From assembly GCA_947044405.1 (NCBI GenBank), contig CAMRHE010000028.1, positions 5,117,001-5,181,000 of the forward strand: a stretch of 64,000 bases of DNA, in the 5' to 3' direction. The DNA comes from Leptodactylus fallax. Lineage: Eukaryota > Chordata > Amphibia > Anura > Leptodactylidae. The first letter of the stretch is position 1; the number at the start of each line of letters is the position of its first letter. The notes beneath the pieces were generated by a model. It worked only from the letters and a program-made list of their open reading frames with translations, made no database searches and was not told the DNA's origin. A program made the position numbers and the translations under genes. Shown in pieces: positions 24,790 through 36,121 of this stretch.

Positions 24790-27700
24790 TAGAGTACACA
24801 GACAGAAAGCTGTTATAGAGGGTGTTCCAGACTAGACAGACAGATTTTATAAGAGGAGGTCCAGACTACACAGTCAGACTGTTGTTATAGGGGGAGGTCC
24901 AGACTACACAGTCAGACTGTTGTTATAGGGGGAGGTCCAGACTGCACAGCCAGACTGCTGTTATAGGGGGAGGTCCAGACTAAACAGTCAGACTGCTGTT
25001 ATAGGGGGAGGTCCAGACTGCACAGTCAGACTGCTGTTATAGGGGGAGGTCCAGACTACACAGTCAGACTGCTGTTATAGGGGGAGGTCCAGACTGTACA
25101 GTCAGACTGCTGTTATAGGGGGAGGTCCAGACTACACAGTCAGACTGCTGTTATAGGGGGAGGTCCAGACTGCACAGTCAGACTGCTGTTATAGGGAGAG
25201 GTCCAGACTACACAGTCAGACTGCTGTTATAGGGGGAGGTCCAGACTGTACAGTCAGACTGTTGTTATAGGGGGAGGTCCAGACTACACAGTCAGACTGC
25301 TGTTATAGGAGGAGGTCCAGACTGCACAGTCAGACTGTTGTTATAGGGGGAGGTCCAGACTACACAGTCAGACTGCTGTTATAGGGGGAGGTCCAGACTA
25401 CACAGCCAGACTGCTGTTATAGGGGGAGGTCCAGACTACACAGTCAGACTGTTGTTATAGGGGGAGGTCCAGACTACACAGTCAGACTGCTGTTATAGGT
25501 GAGAGGTCCAGACTACACAGTCAGACTGTTGTTATAGGGGGAGGTCCAGACTACACAGTCAGACTGTTGTTATAGGGGGAGGTCCAGACTACACAGTCAG
25601 ACTGCTGTTAGAGTGGGAGTTCCAGATTACACAGTCAGACTACTGTTATACGGAGAGGTTCAGACTACACAGTCAGACTGTTGTTATAGGGGGGTCCAGA
25701 CTACACAGTCAGACTGTTGTTATAGGGGGAGGTCCAGACTACACAGTCAGACTGTTGTTATAGGGGGAGGTCCAGACTACACAGTCAGACTGTTGTTATA
25801 GGGGGAGGTCCAGACTACACAGTCAGGCTGTTGTTATAGGGGGAAGTCCAGACTACACAGTCAGACTGTTGTTATAGGGGGAGGTCCAGACTACACAGTC
25901 AGACTGTTGTTATAGGGGGAGGTCCAGACTACACAGTCAGACTGCTGTTAGAGTGGGAGTTCCAGATTACACAGTCAGACTGCTGTTATACGGAGAGTTT
26001 CAGACTACACAGTCAGACTGTTGTTATAGGGGGAGGTCCAGACTACACAGTCAGACTGTTGTTATAGGGGGAGGTCCAGACTACACAGTCAGACTGTTGT
26101 TATAGGGGGAGGTCCAGACTACACAGTCAGACTGTTGTTATAGGGGGAGGTCCAGACTACACAGTCAGACTGTTGTTATAGGGGGAGGTCCAGACTGCAC
26201 AGCCAGACTGCTGTTATAGGGGGAGGTCCAGACTAAACAGTCAGACTGCTGTTATAGGGGGAGGTCCAGACTGCACAGTCAGACTGCTGTTATAGGGGGA
26301 GGTCCAGACTACACAGTCAGACTGCTGTTATAGGGGGAGGTCCAGACTGTACAGTCAGACTGCTGTTATAGGGGGAGGTCCAGACTACACAGTCAGACTG
26401 CTGTTATAGGGGGAGGTCCAGACTGCACAGTCAGACTGCTGTTATAGGGGGAGGTCCAGACTGTACAGTCAGACTGTTGTTATAGGGGGAGGTCCAGACT
26501 ACACAGTCAGACTGCTGTTATAGGAGGAGGTCCAGACTGCACAGTCAGACTGTTGTTCTAGGGGGAGGTCCAGACTACACAGTCAGACTGCTGTTATAGG
26601 GGGAGGTCCAGACTACACAGCCAGACTGCTGTTATAGGGGGAGGTCCAGACTACACAGTCAGACTGTTGTTATAGGGGGAGGTCCAGACTACACAGTCAG
26701 ACTGCTGTTATAGGGGGAGGTCCAGACTACACAGTCAGACTGTTGTTATAGGGGGAGGTCCAGACTACACAGTCAGACTGCTGTTATAGGTGAGAGGTCC
26801 AGACTACACAGTCAGACTGTTGTTATAGGGGGAGGTCCAGACTACACAGTCAGACTGTTGTTATAGGGGGAGGTCCAGACTACACAGTCAGACTGCTGTT
26901 AGAGTGGGAGTTCCAGATTACACAGTCAGACTACTGTTATACGGAGAGGTTCAGACTACACAGTCAGACTGTTGTTATAGGGGGGTCCAGACTACACAGT
27001 CAGACTGTTGTTATAGGGGGAGGTCCAGACTACACAGTCAGACTGTTGTTATAGGGGGAGGTCCAGACTACACAGTCAGACTGTTGTTATAGGGGGAGGT
27101 CCAGACTACACAGTCAGACTGTTGTTATAGGGGGAAGTCCAGACTACACAGTCAGACTGTTGTTATAGGGGGAGGTCCAGACTACACAGTCAGACTGTTG
27201 TTATAGGGGGAGGTCCAGACTACACAGTCAGACTGCTGTTAGAGTGGGAGTTCCAGATTACACAGTCAGACTGCTGTTATACGGAGAGTTTCAGACTACA
27301 CAGTCAGACTGTTGTTATAGGGGGAGGTCCAGACTACACAGTCAGACTGTTGTTATAGGGGGAGGTCCAGACTACACAGTCAGACTGTTGTTATAGGGGG
27401 AGGTCCAGACTACACAGTCAGACTGTTGTTATAGGGGGAGGTCCAGACTACACAGTCAGACTGTTGTTATAGGGGGAGGTCCAGACTACACAGTCAGACT
27501 GTTGTTATACGGAGAGGTTCAGACTGTACAGTCAGACTGCTGTTATAGGTGAGAGGTCCAGATTACACAGTCAGACTGTCACTATAGAGGGAGGTCCAGA
27601 CTACACAGTCAGACTGCTGTTATACGGAGAGGTTCAGACTACACAACTAGACTGCTGCTATGAAGGGAGGTCCAGACTACACAGTCAGACAACTGTTATA

Positions 27701-28000
27701 GTGGGAGCTCCAGACTACATAGCAAGAATGCTGCTACAAGGGGTGTTCTAGATTGCATAGCCCACCTGCTCTTATAGGTAGGAGGTCCAGACTACACAGC
27801 CAGATTGCTGCAATAGAAGACATTCCAGACTACTCAATTAGTCTGTTGATAAGGATGAACTTCAGACTATACTATCAGACTGCTATTATAGGGGGAGCTT
27901 CAGAGTGCCTCTATACAGGGATTTCCAGAATACAGATTTGGACAGATTGTTCTTTTGGGGGAGTTTATAGAGGGGGAGGTCCAGACTACACAGCTGCACT
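24790..28000. repeat. 38-bp minisatellite with a 1.3-kb internal duplication
   Basis: About 80 units of a 38-bp repeat with core ggtccagactacacagtcag, then actgctgttataggggga. Edges (before 24850 and after 27560) are degenerate. A block of about 33-34 units is present twice in tandem. For example the unit set with gagtgggagttccagattac occurs at about 25611 and again at about 26902, 1291 bp later, giving identical 62-codon translations; the gactgcacagccagac unit recurs 1253 bp later. The duplicate therefore gained about one net unit. Translations are not genes. Confidence 0.9.
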
Positions 28001-28057
28001 GCTGAAAAGAAGATGATACTAGAGAACACAAATACAGCCCAAAAAAACTAAAAAATA

Positions 28058-28135
28058 CAGCTGCATCTCAATAAATTAGAATATCTTTGAAACGTTTATT
28101 TCTTTCAGTAATTAAATTAAAAAAGTCACCTCAGA
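28058..28135 (+). mobile_element. Tc1-like terminal repeat fragment
   Basis: Starts cagctgcatctcaataaatt just after TA (28056-28057) and matches the left end of the element at 28277-28653 for about 75 bp. It then diverges at cacctcagagac. It is a left end only, so a truncated second copy lying next to the complete short one. Confidence 0.65.
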
Positions 28136-28276
28136 GACACTGGCATGAGACAAAACAGACGCTGACAGTGGACAACGGAGCACTGGAAAAGAAAAAGTCC
28201 GCGCTCTGCACATCTGCCCTCTCTTCCATGGATCCCAACCCATCAATCACCCACACTATTATCTTCTCACTTCCTA

Positions 28277-28653
28277 CAGGTGCATCTCAATAAATTCGAA
28301 TATCTTTGAATCGTTTATTTATTTCAGTAATTAAATTAAAAAAGTGACCTCCTATATTTTCTAGATTCTTTACACACAGAGTCTTCTATTTCAAGTGTTT
28401 TATTTCTGTAAATGTTGATTATGGATTACAGGTAATGAAAACCCAAATCTAAGAAAATTAGAATATTGTAGAAAAGTTCAGTCTTGTAAATTCAGTGTCA
28501 CCTGCCAAGGTTTCCTAAGCCTCTAAATGGTCCCTCAGTCTGGTTGAGTAGGACACACAATCATGGATGATGATGATGATTATGGATTGCATTACTGAAT
28601 TATTGAAATAAATGAACGTTTAAAAAATATTCTAATTTATTGAGATGCACCTG
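28277..28653. mobile_element. Short Tc1-like element (internally deleted)
   Basis: 377 bp, beginning caggtgcatctcaataaatt and ending with the inverted match aatttattgagatgcacctg, with TA on both sides (28275-28276 and 28654-28655). The middle holds ttctatttcaagtgttttat and a second partial repeat (aaattagaatattgtag). I recognise the ends as those of a Tc1-like family widespread in frogs and fish whose full copies are about 1.5 kb or more. The transposase region is essentially deleted, leaving only the ends. Confidence 0.8.
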
Positions 28654-29911
28654 TATGCTTTATACTATATTTTCTTATAGTAGATATGATTCAGTAAACC
28701 ATAAGCACATGCATGCCTCAACAAGAATGCTGGGAAATTTTCTTCAGTTGTCTCCCTCTAAAAATGTTGCGCTTGATCATCCATAACATAGAATATTCCT
28801 TCAGAAATGTCTTTTCCCCTTCACCATCTAAGCCACCCCCTGCATCCAGCATCTGCGGAAACATTTCAAGCAAGTTCTTAATTGAATGACAATGGATTCT
28901 GCCAGACCGTAGAAACGCGTGGCCCCTTCCTTAAAGTCGCCCATTATTCACAGCCATCATTTATCTAGCACAAATGGCTATTGTATTTTTGCTAATGAGC
29001 TTGCAAAAATATTTGACAAGCAAGCATGTTCCTTCAGTATTTGACAGGAGCAGATCATCATGGAGCGCAAATTGCCCGCAGCTTCTTTCAACTAATGGAT
29101 TTTCTATCTGTGTAAACCACAAAGCCTGGGAGGAGAATAAAGAGTTATATTTCATTCTGTATCATACCATTCCATGCTTGTCAGGGCGGCTAGCACTTGC
29201 TGATTTGTGTAAAAATAAAATATTACACTGTCAGAGAAAGACAACAGGCTCCCCCTTAATAATCCAACGCCGCTGTAAGGAGCAACATCTCTGCAGGAAG
29301 TAATATACAGCATATCCATAACTATAAGGAGATATTCCAGGGGATCCATTTATGATAATCTTAATTTTAAAAAATATTCATTTTATTACTTACAGTATAT
29401 TTCCTTTAATCTCCATCGTCTCACATGTCCAATTCTATACAAGCCCTACTGGACTAAAATTTTACAGATGTAGAGAGAAATTGGGACGGCACTCCCTGTA
29501 CTTTTCTGCATGTTAATAATCTTTATTCCAGGAAGTCACATCATATATGACATCGTATTATTGCAACGTTTCGTTTAAACCCCTTCATCTGGGTTCAACC
29601 AACAATGGAGTCGTGGAACGATGTGACCATTGGTAGTCTTCATTTCCTTCCCACAGTCTCGATTCAATACCAGTGAGACACTATACTGTACATGTGAAGT
29701 GTCACAATTTTTGGGCATTTTTTAAAAACAGCTCTGTGTTGTGCTGTCCCCCTGTTACTCCTCCTGGAAACTTATATTGACAACCAAGTGTTAACATTAC
29801 TGTTGTCAATGAGCCATGTCCCTGCACAGTCTGGTACTGATTGGACGATGTTAGATTGTGCAGGGACACCACAACTGGTAAATCTGGTCTGCAGAGAGAA
29901 TGTTATGAAGA
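28654..29911. other. Anonymous stretch
   Basis: No gene or complete element is recognised. Open frames around 28961-29349 are short, lie on both strands and resemble no known family. Confidence 0.4.
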
Positions 29912-29945
29912 TTAAAGGGGCATTCTCATGAACATAACCATAAAT
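29912..29945 (+). mobile_element. TTAA-type MITE left end
   Basis: ttaaaggggcattctcatg is a T2/Kolobok-like terminus similar to 39070 and 45831. I did not find a matching right end within the next 2 kb. It lies 140 bp before the inverted repeat that encloses the 63-bp array, so it may be the outer end of that structure. Confidence 0.45.
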
Positions 29946-30050
29946 GTAAATTTGTATACAAATAAAAAGTAAACCTTTTTTCAAATACAAGTGATTACAC
30001 ATTTTGCAGAATTTTCAGAATTGTAAATAGTGGTCTTTTGTCTTGATCAT

Positions 30051-31219
30051 AAGTGCAGGAACCTTCTATGGTCTAGGACTTGTCAGAAACCCAGCCATGA
30101 TATCCATACTGTAGTTGAGTTATCAGGAGGGACACTACATGTATGAGAAGATAACCCGACCACAATGAGGACATCATAGCGGGTTATCAGGAGGACACTA
30201 CATGTATGAGAAGATAACCCGACCACAATAAGGACATCATGGCTGGTTATCAGGAGGGACACTACATGTATGAGAAGATAACCCGACCACAATAAGGACA
30301 TCATGGCTGGTTATCAGGAGGGACACTACATGTATGAGAAGATAACCCGACCACAATAAGGACATCATGGCTGGTTATCAGGAAGACACTACATGTATGA
30401 GAAGATAACCCGACCACAATAAGGACATCATGGCTGGTTATCAGGAAGACACTACATGTATGAGAAGATAACCCGACCACAATAAGGACATCATGGCTGG
30501 TTACCAGGAGGACACTACATGTATGAGAAGATAACCTGACCACAATAAGGACATCATGGCTGGTTATCAGGAGGACACTACATGTATGAGAAGATAACCT
30601 GACCCCAATAAGGACATCATGGCTGGTTATCAGGAGGACACTACATGTATGAGAATATAGCCTGACCACAATAAGGACATCATGGCTGGTTATCAGGAGG
30701 ACACTACATGTATGAGAAGATAACCTGAGCACAATAAGGACATCATGGCTGGTTATCAGGAGGACACTACATGTATGAGAAGATAACCCGACCACAATAA
30801 GGACATCATGGCTGGTTATCAGGAGGACACTACATGTATGAGAAGATAACCTGACCACAATAAGGACATCATGGCTGGTTATCAGGAGGGGACACTACAT
30901 GTATGAGAAGATAACCTGACCACAATAAGGACATCATGGCTGGTTATCAGGAGGGACACTACATGTATGAGAAGATAACCCGACCACAATAAGGACATCA
31001 TGGCTGGTTATCAGGAGGACACACCATGTATGAGAAGATAACCCGGCCACAATAAGGACATCATGGCTGGTTATCAGGAGGACACTACATGTATGAGAAG
31101 ATAACCCGACCACAATAAGGACATCATGGCTGGTTATCAGGAGGGACACTACATGTATGACAAGATAACCCGGACACAATAAGGACATCAAGTGTGAGAC
31201 CATAGAAAGTTCCTGCACT
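30051..31219. repeat. Inverted repeat enclosing the 63-bp array
   Basis: agtgcaggaaccttctatgg (continuing tct, to 30074) is matched on the other strand by 31197-31219 (22 of 23 positions). Just outside, tagtggtctttt (about 30029-30040) is matched by aaaaagaccacta (about 31246-31258). The arms lie on each side of the minisatellite, so the array sits in the loop of a palindromic, MITE-like structure. Its outer borders are not clear. Confidence 0.7.
30106..31190. repeat. 63-bp minisatellite
   Basis: About 17 units with core ctggttatcaggaggacact, acatgtatgagaagataacc and cgaccacaataagg. Units are 63 bp, or 64 bp where gaggg replaces gagg. 63 is a multiple of three, so the minus strand stays open for long runs (30301-30858, 185 codons; 30934-31218) with a 21-residue repeat containing SHTCSVLLITSHDVL. 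The 64-bp units break the frame, and there is no start context or domain, so I do not call a gene. Confidence 0.9.
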
Positions 31220-31401
31220 CATTGTCTTATCCACTGCAACCAATCAAAAAGACCACTAAAGAAGAAACCTTTATACAAATTTTTTAATTTATTTATATTT
31301 GCAAAAATATTTTTTTTTCTAAATTCATATATAGTTGTATGGGGAAAGTTTCAGTATAATTTGTATTTTATTCATTTAAGATCATTCTGAATTTAGGAAT
31401 C

Positions 31402-31489
31402 CAGTGGGCAGTCCTAATCACGGAATAATAGCATTTCCTGTGCGTGTATCTAGGGACAGCTGTCAATCATTGAGTAGGACTGCCCACTG
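31402..31489. repeat. Perfect 14-bp inverted repeat
   Basis: cagtgggcagtcct (31402-31415) and aggactgcccactg (31476-31489) are exact complements around a 60-bp loop. This looks like the core of a small palindromic element. No terminal TTAA was found for it. Confidence 0.6.
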
Positions 31490-32000
31490 ACCTCCAAAGC
31501 TCAGAAGAAGCCGAGACTTATATAAATGAGATACCAGTTATACTATACCACGATGCTCAGATTTGTTGAATTTTTTTACATTTTGGTTAGTAAACCTGTA
31601 TATTTACATAACTACATAATACAATGATTACGCAGTTCTGTATTGGTTTATATGCCTGTCTGTGCAATGACTACAGATGTCAGAGATCAGATATAGTACA
31701 GAACATCACCTGCTGATCCGCGCAGATGGAGTGGAGCGCACAGATTTTTTATTGTATGTTGAAGGCCACCTTCTTATTGTATGACAGGTGGCAATGTGGC
31801 ATATGCTCTGTCGGCCAACATATTGCTGGAATGTATCACAGATCTGCATTGTACGGCTGACGCTAACTAGACAGGGGAAACAAAAGGTTCAAAGTCTTAT
31901 CAGCTGCTCCGTTACAGTTCTTACCATTATAATCCATACATACATATAATCCATTACACTCTTATAATCAGTATAATCTTTCAGTTTGACTCAGATGTCC
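31490..32000. other. Anonymous spacer
   Basis: AT-rich, no gene or complete element recognised. Confidence 0.4.
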
Positions 32001-32960
32001 GTAACCTATCTATCTATGAGGCAGGGGAGATATGTTGAGTTCTAGTAACACTAACTTATCTATCTGCAGGGCTGGGGTGATATGCTGGGTCTGGTGACAC
32101 TAACCTATCTATCTGCAGGGCTGGGGTGATATACTGGTTCTGGTGACATTAACCTATCTATCTGCAGGGCTCGGGTGATATGCTGGTTTTGGTGACACTA
32201 ACCTATCTATCTGCAGGGCTGGGGTGATATGCTGGTTCTGGTGACACTAACCTATCTATCTGCAGGGCTCGGGTGATATGCTGGTTCTGGTGACCCTAAC
32301 CTATCTACCTGCAGGGCTGGGGTGATATGCTGGTTCTGGTGACACTAACCTATCTATCTGCAGGGCTGGGGTGATATGCTGGATCTGGTGTCACTAACCT
32401 ATCTATCTGCAGGGCTGGGGTGATATACTGGTTCCGGTGACACTAACCTATCTATCTGCAGGGCTGGGGTGATATACTGGTTCCGGTGACACTAACCTAT
32501 CTATCTGCAGGGCTGGGGTGATATGCTGTTCTGGTGTCACTAACCTATCTATCTGCAGGGCTGGGGTGATATGTTGTTCTGGTGACACTAACCTATCTAT
32601 CTGCAGGGCTGGGGTGATATGCTGGTTCTGGTGACACTAACCTATCTATCTGCAGGACTGGGATGATATGCTGGTTCTGGTGACACTAACCTATCTATCT
32701 GCAGGACTGGGATGATATGCTGGTTCTGGTGACACTAACCTATCTATCTGCAGGGCTGGGGTGATATGCTGGTTCTGGTGACACTAACCTATCTATCTGC
32801 AGGGCTGGGGTGATATGCTGGGTCTGGTGACACTAACCTATCTATCTGCAGGGCTGGGGTGATATACTGGTTCCGGTGACACTAACCTATCTATCTGGAG
32901 GGCTGGGGTGATATGCTGGTTCTGGTGACACTATCCTATCTATCTGGAGGGCTGGGGGTA
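32001..32960 (-). repeat. 49-bp minisatellite, second array (minus orientation)
   Basis: About 19 units of the same 49-bp repeat as 6445-8270, read on the opposite strand (actaacctatctatctgcag, then ggctggggtgatatgctgg). All units share one orientation. Neither end shows the TTAAAGGGA terminus seen at the other two arrays; the edges (about 32001-32060 and 32935-32960) are degenerate. A few units lack one or two bases (gatatgctgttctgg). Confidence 0.9.
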
Positions 32961-33924
32961 CATTGCCTCCGTGCGATATGTTCGGGACTTATGTATCCAT
33001 TACTCCTCTCCGGTGCAATGTTCTGGTCCCATAAAACTCGGCCATAACGGTTTCCATTATGCCCCAGCTTACATAAAGGGATGTGAGTTTTCATTGAAAG
33101 ACAAGCAACGGCTGTGAGATAAAAGCGTTCCATCCAAATCAGAAAATCTTGTTAACCATGTAACACCCCAGCGGGGAGCCATCTTACATCACTTTCACCT
33201 TGAACATGGCGTTCTCTCTAATTCCATCACCAAATGAAAATGGACACACAATCATCTCATCACGTCCTTGATTTAATGCACGGCTAAATAGAATTTATGA
33301 GGACGGTAATCCAAGTACCGCAAGGCTTGTGATGAAATTAAGCCGCCAAACCATCCAAGTGATTGTAATTGCATTCTATTATATAGCGGGATTTTAAACA
33401 CTTTTAATAGAATATACTCTGGTAATTCTGTTAGAAAAAATAGTCTTGGCCTGGAACAGATCATCAAATATCAGAAATAATATTACATATTAGGTTTAGA
33501 TTAAGAGCATCGTAATGACAAGGGTAGCGCGCCATACCGTCAAGTAGAAACCAAGTACATGACAAGTGCTGTGGTTAAAGGAGTCGAATGTTTCTCCCGA
33601 TACGGAGCTCCAAATCCCATATACAGCCGTATATTGAATGTCAGGGACCATTCACATGGAGGAATTTGTAGCTGATTTTGAGGCATCAAATTTTGCCCAA
33701 AATTTGCCTTCCATTGTTTTAATGAGACGCAGCAGTGGTTGGATTTTCTCTTCCAGACACTGCAAAAAAAAAAGTTCACGCAAAAAGTTGCCCCAGCACT
33801 CTGCTAGTACCAGGAGCATTACTGCTAATTCCTACTGTATATAAAAATACATGAAAATTAGGTTTTTGTGCATTTTGATCAAATTGTACAAGTCCATCTG
33901 CCAGGACAAGGTGATCTCTTTGAC
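32961..33924. other. Anonymous stretch
   Basis: No gene is recognised. Around 33640-33780 the text (ggaccattcacatggagg, tttgcccaaaatttgcc) has the style of small frog MITEs, but I found no pair of ends. Confidence 0.4.
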
Positions 33925-34193
33925 GCTATGTTCACACTAGCGTTGCCCAACCGTTGTTCTGGTCCATTGGAAATCCAAAACTGTGGATATGCGGACTGCA
34001 AAAAAAAATCAGTTACATATGGAGTCCGACAGACCCTATTGTTTATAATGGAGTCTGTCGGGTGTATGTCGTTGAACTGAAACCAGCGGAGGAAGAAGTC
34101 CACCGTGCAGGACTTTATCCCCCGCCAATTCTGAGGCAGACACTGCGATGGAATCGCCAATTGAGACTTCGATGCAGATGTGAACACAGCCCT
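33925..34193. mobile_element. Palindromic MITE, gttcacatctgc family, copy 1
   Basis: Starts gctatgttcacactagcg and ends gcagatgtgaacacagccct, an imperfect inverted repeat. The interior shares words with 57487-57751 (ataatggagtctgtcggg against ataatggggtccatgtgg; gtgcaggactttatcc against ttgcaggactttgttc). Same family, same orientation, well diverged. No transposase; target duplication not resolved. Confidence 0.6.
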
Positions 34194-34715
34194 AGATGGG
34201 ACCCTACTAAAATATGAGTCCGCCACACCCCCAAAATGTACAATGCAACAAACACACAAAACTAGTCTTAATAAATTCAGTGGTCCTGGTCCAGAGAGAG
34301 GAGACTATTAGTAGTGTATGCTAAGTGTAAGATACACTTGCCCTTAATTCATTGGAGGTCATGGCCCAAAAAGAAATTAGTCATTATAGTGTAGGGTCCC
34401 ATCTGTCGCTGGCAGATGGGCTTATACAATTCGATCAAAATTTTAACCAAGAACCTCATTTTCAAGTATTGTTAAATACAGTCAGTGTTAGCAGTAATGC
34501 TCTTGGTGCTTGCAGAATGCATTTGCAACTTTTTGGGTTTGCATTTCTATTGTAGCCATAGTAACCTGCACCAGCACATATAGTTCATATTGTTTGGCAG
34601 CACTGATTCCTGTTCTTGAGATTGGTGGGGTCTCAGTGGTGGGACCTCCAATGATCCTATTTTACTTGCACATTGACACTCCTGGCCATCTTTTGTGTAA
34701 GAACTACAGCACAGC
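34194..34715. other. Anonymous spacer
   Basis: No gene is recognised. Bases about 34620-34660 (attggtggggtctcagtgg, gggacctccaatgatc) look like part of a TTAAAGGGG-type MITE arm. Bases 34716-34720 (cccat) are the LTR's left target duplication. Confidence 0.4.
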
Positions 34716-34720
34716 CCCAT

Positions 34721-35383
34721 TGCAAGGGAATTGCCAGTTGAGCAATTCCCCAGTGCTGCTGGAGAACCCTGGGGGAGGGGAACAACAAGACAGCGAGCCC
34801 TAAAGTTGAATTCCCCCACTGGCCCTGACTCTTACCTGACTGTCCTAGGTGACAGCCGACAACTTGGAGCCGGTCCGTACTCTGAATAAGTGACAACACA
34901 GAACGCAAAGAGGACAAACAACAACAAAAGGGACGTCAGCAAGCCAAGGGGTCAGTAACAGTCGAGCAATGCAGTACAGAATCACAATCCAAGAGAATAG
35001 TCAAAGTCAAAGCCAGAGGTCAGGAATAAGAATACAGGTGATAGCAGAAAAGAAGCTAGCAGGGACAAAGTCACAAGACAGAATCTCAATAGCCAGCGAC
35101 CATGTGAAGGCTGACAACCTGTTTATAGCAAGTCCAGGACCTGCCCCAGACTTGATTGGTAGACAGGCTGTCAATCACACACAGGTAAGGCTAAGATTAA
35201 CTGTTAGAGGGGCAGAGAGAAGCAAGGTGCAGGAGACGGGTGTGGCTGAAATTCAATTACATAGGACAGTGTTCAGACTGAGCATCAAGAACCTTAAGCA
35301 AGGAATCAAACTGAATACGCCTCCTGCGCCACAGCATGCGAGCAGAGGGTGGCGCAGAGACCCGAACAGGCAGAGACGTTACA
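34721..35383 (-). mobile_element. Solo LTR, copy 2 (same family as 11360)
   Basis: 663 bp. Read on the minus strand it starts TG (tgtaacgtctctgcctgttc) and ends CA (aattcccttgca), paralleling 11360-12021 throughout (gaattgctcaactggcaatt at one end, gcctcctgcgcc near the other). It is flanked by a perfect 5-bp duplication, cccat, at 34716-34720 and 35384-35388. The two copies have clearly diverged from each other. The open frame at 34969-35478 runs through it and is not a gene. Confidence 0.85.
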
Positions 35384-35388
35384 CCCAT

Positions 35389-36121
35389 GCACTAGAACAG
35401 AGCTCTGTTGCACTTCCCTTCATAGCTGGCAGTGAGGAGCGTCACTGTGCAGGAGAATTGCTGATGGGACCTCTATGAATCCCAGCAATGTACCAGGACA
35501 TACTATGATGGGAATAACTCCCAATGTTTGCGTGTGTTTAGTCCCTTTAATGCAGCTTTATTTCACCCCCCATAGACGCAGCATTAAACCAGTTCCTTGA
35601 CAGCCCAGTATATTCCACAACCTTCATGAAAGCAGTTGTAAAACTCTCATCCTTGAGATCCTGGCCAAGAACGTTGAGAAAATAATATTAGCCTTTGGTG
35701 CTCTCATCTTAAATACATGCCAAAGGATAAACAGGAATATCTTTGATTTCCTTCATTAATGATATTTTTTGCAACTTGGTTGGATTTATAGAGTCATTTG
35801 GTCGTCTTCTAATGCATCATCGGAGACATTAAAGGAAATGTGCTTCTTTCAAGTCTCCTTAATTGTGTACCAGTGAAACCCTCTCCGCTCTGCAGAAATG
35901 TGATAATCTTTCGGATTTCATTTCCATAATAATAGCCGGCTCAAGCTCTTCATATCCACACAATGAGATCCACTCCTATTGATTAAAGGGCTCAATACTT
36001 TAATGCTGCTTTCTTTCAGAATAAGAGAAATTGTATAGGCTGGACAGAAGATACACTGCTGGGAATTCACTGTTAGGGTCCATGCACATGGCATTATAAT
36101 GGGCAAGCAGCCCACTGCACA
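35389..36121. other. Anonymous stretch
   Basis: No repeat or gene is recognised in about 35500-36100. The text is AT-rich and looks single-copy within this window; conserved non-coding sequence is possible but cannot be judged from one genome. Confidence 0.4.

Noticed and set aside
24790..28000. Relation of the 38-bp unit to the short dispersed repeat at 3411
   Set aside because: Both contain ccagactacacag, but the rest does not align well; common origin remains unproven.
30301..30858. 185-codon minus-strand open frame with 21-residue hydrophobic repeats
   Set aside because: Produced by a 63-bp (multiple of three) minisatellite. 64-bp units break the frame, and there is no start context or domain.
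33879..34259. 126-codon minus-strand open frame
   Set aside because: It spans a palindromic MITE and its flanks; no domain recognised.
34969..35478. 169-codon plus-strand open frame
   Set aside because: It runs antisense through a solo LTR and past its border into flanking DNA, and has no recognisable domain.
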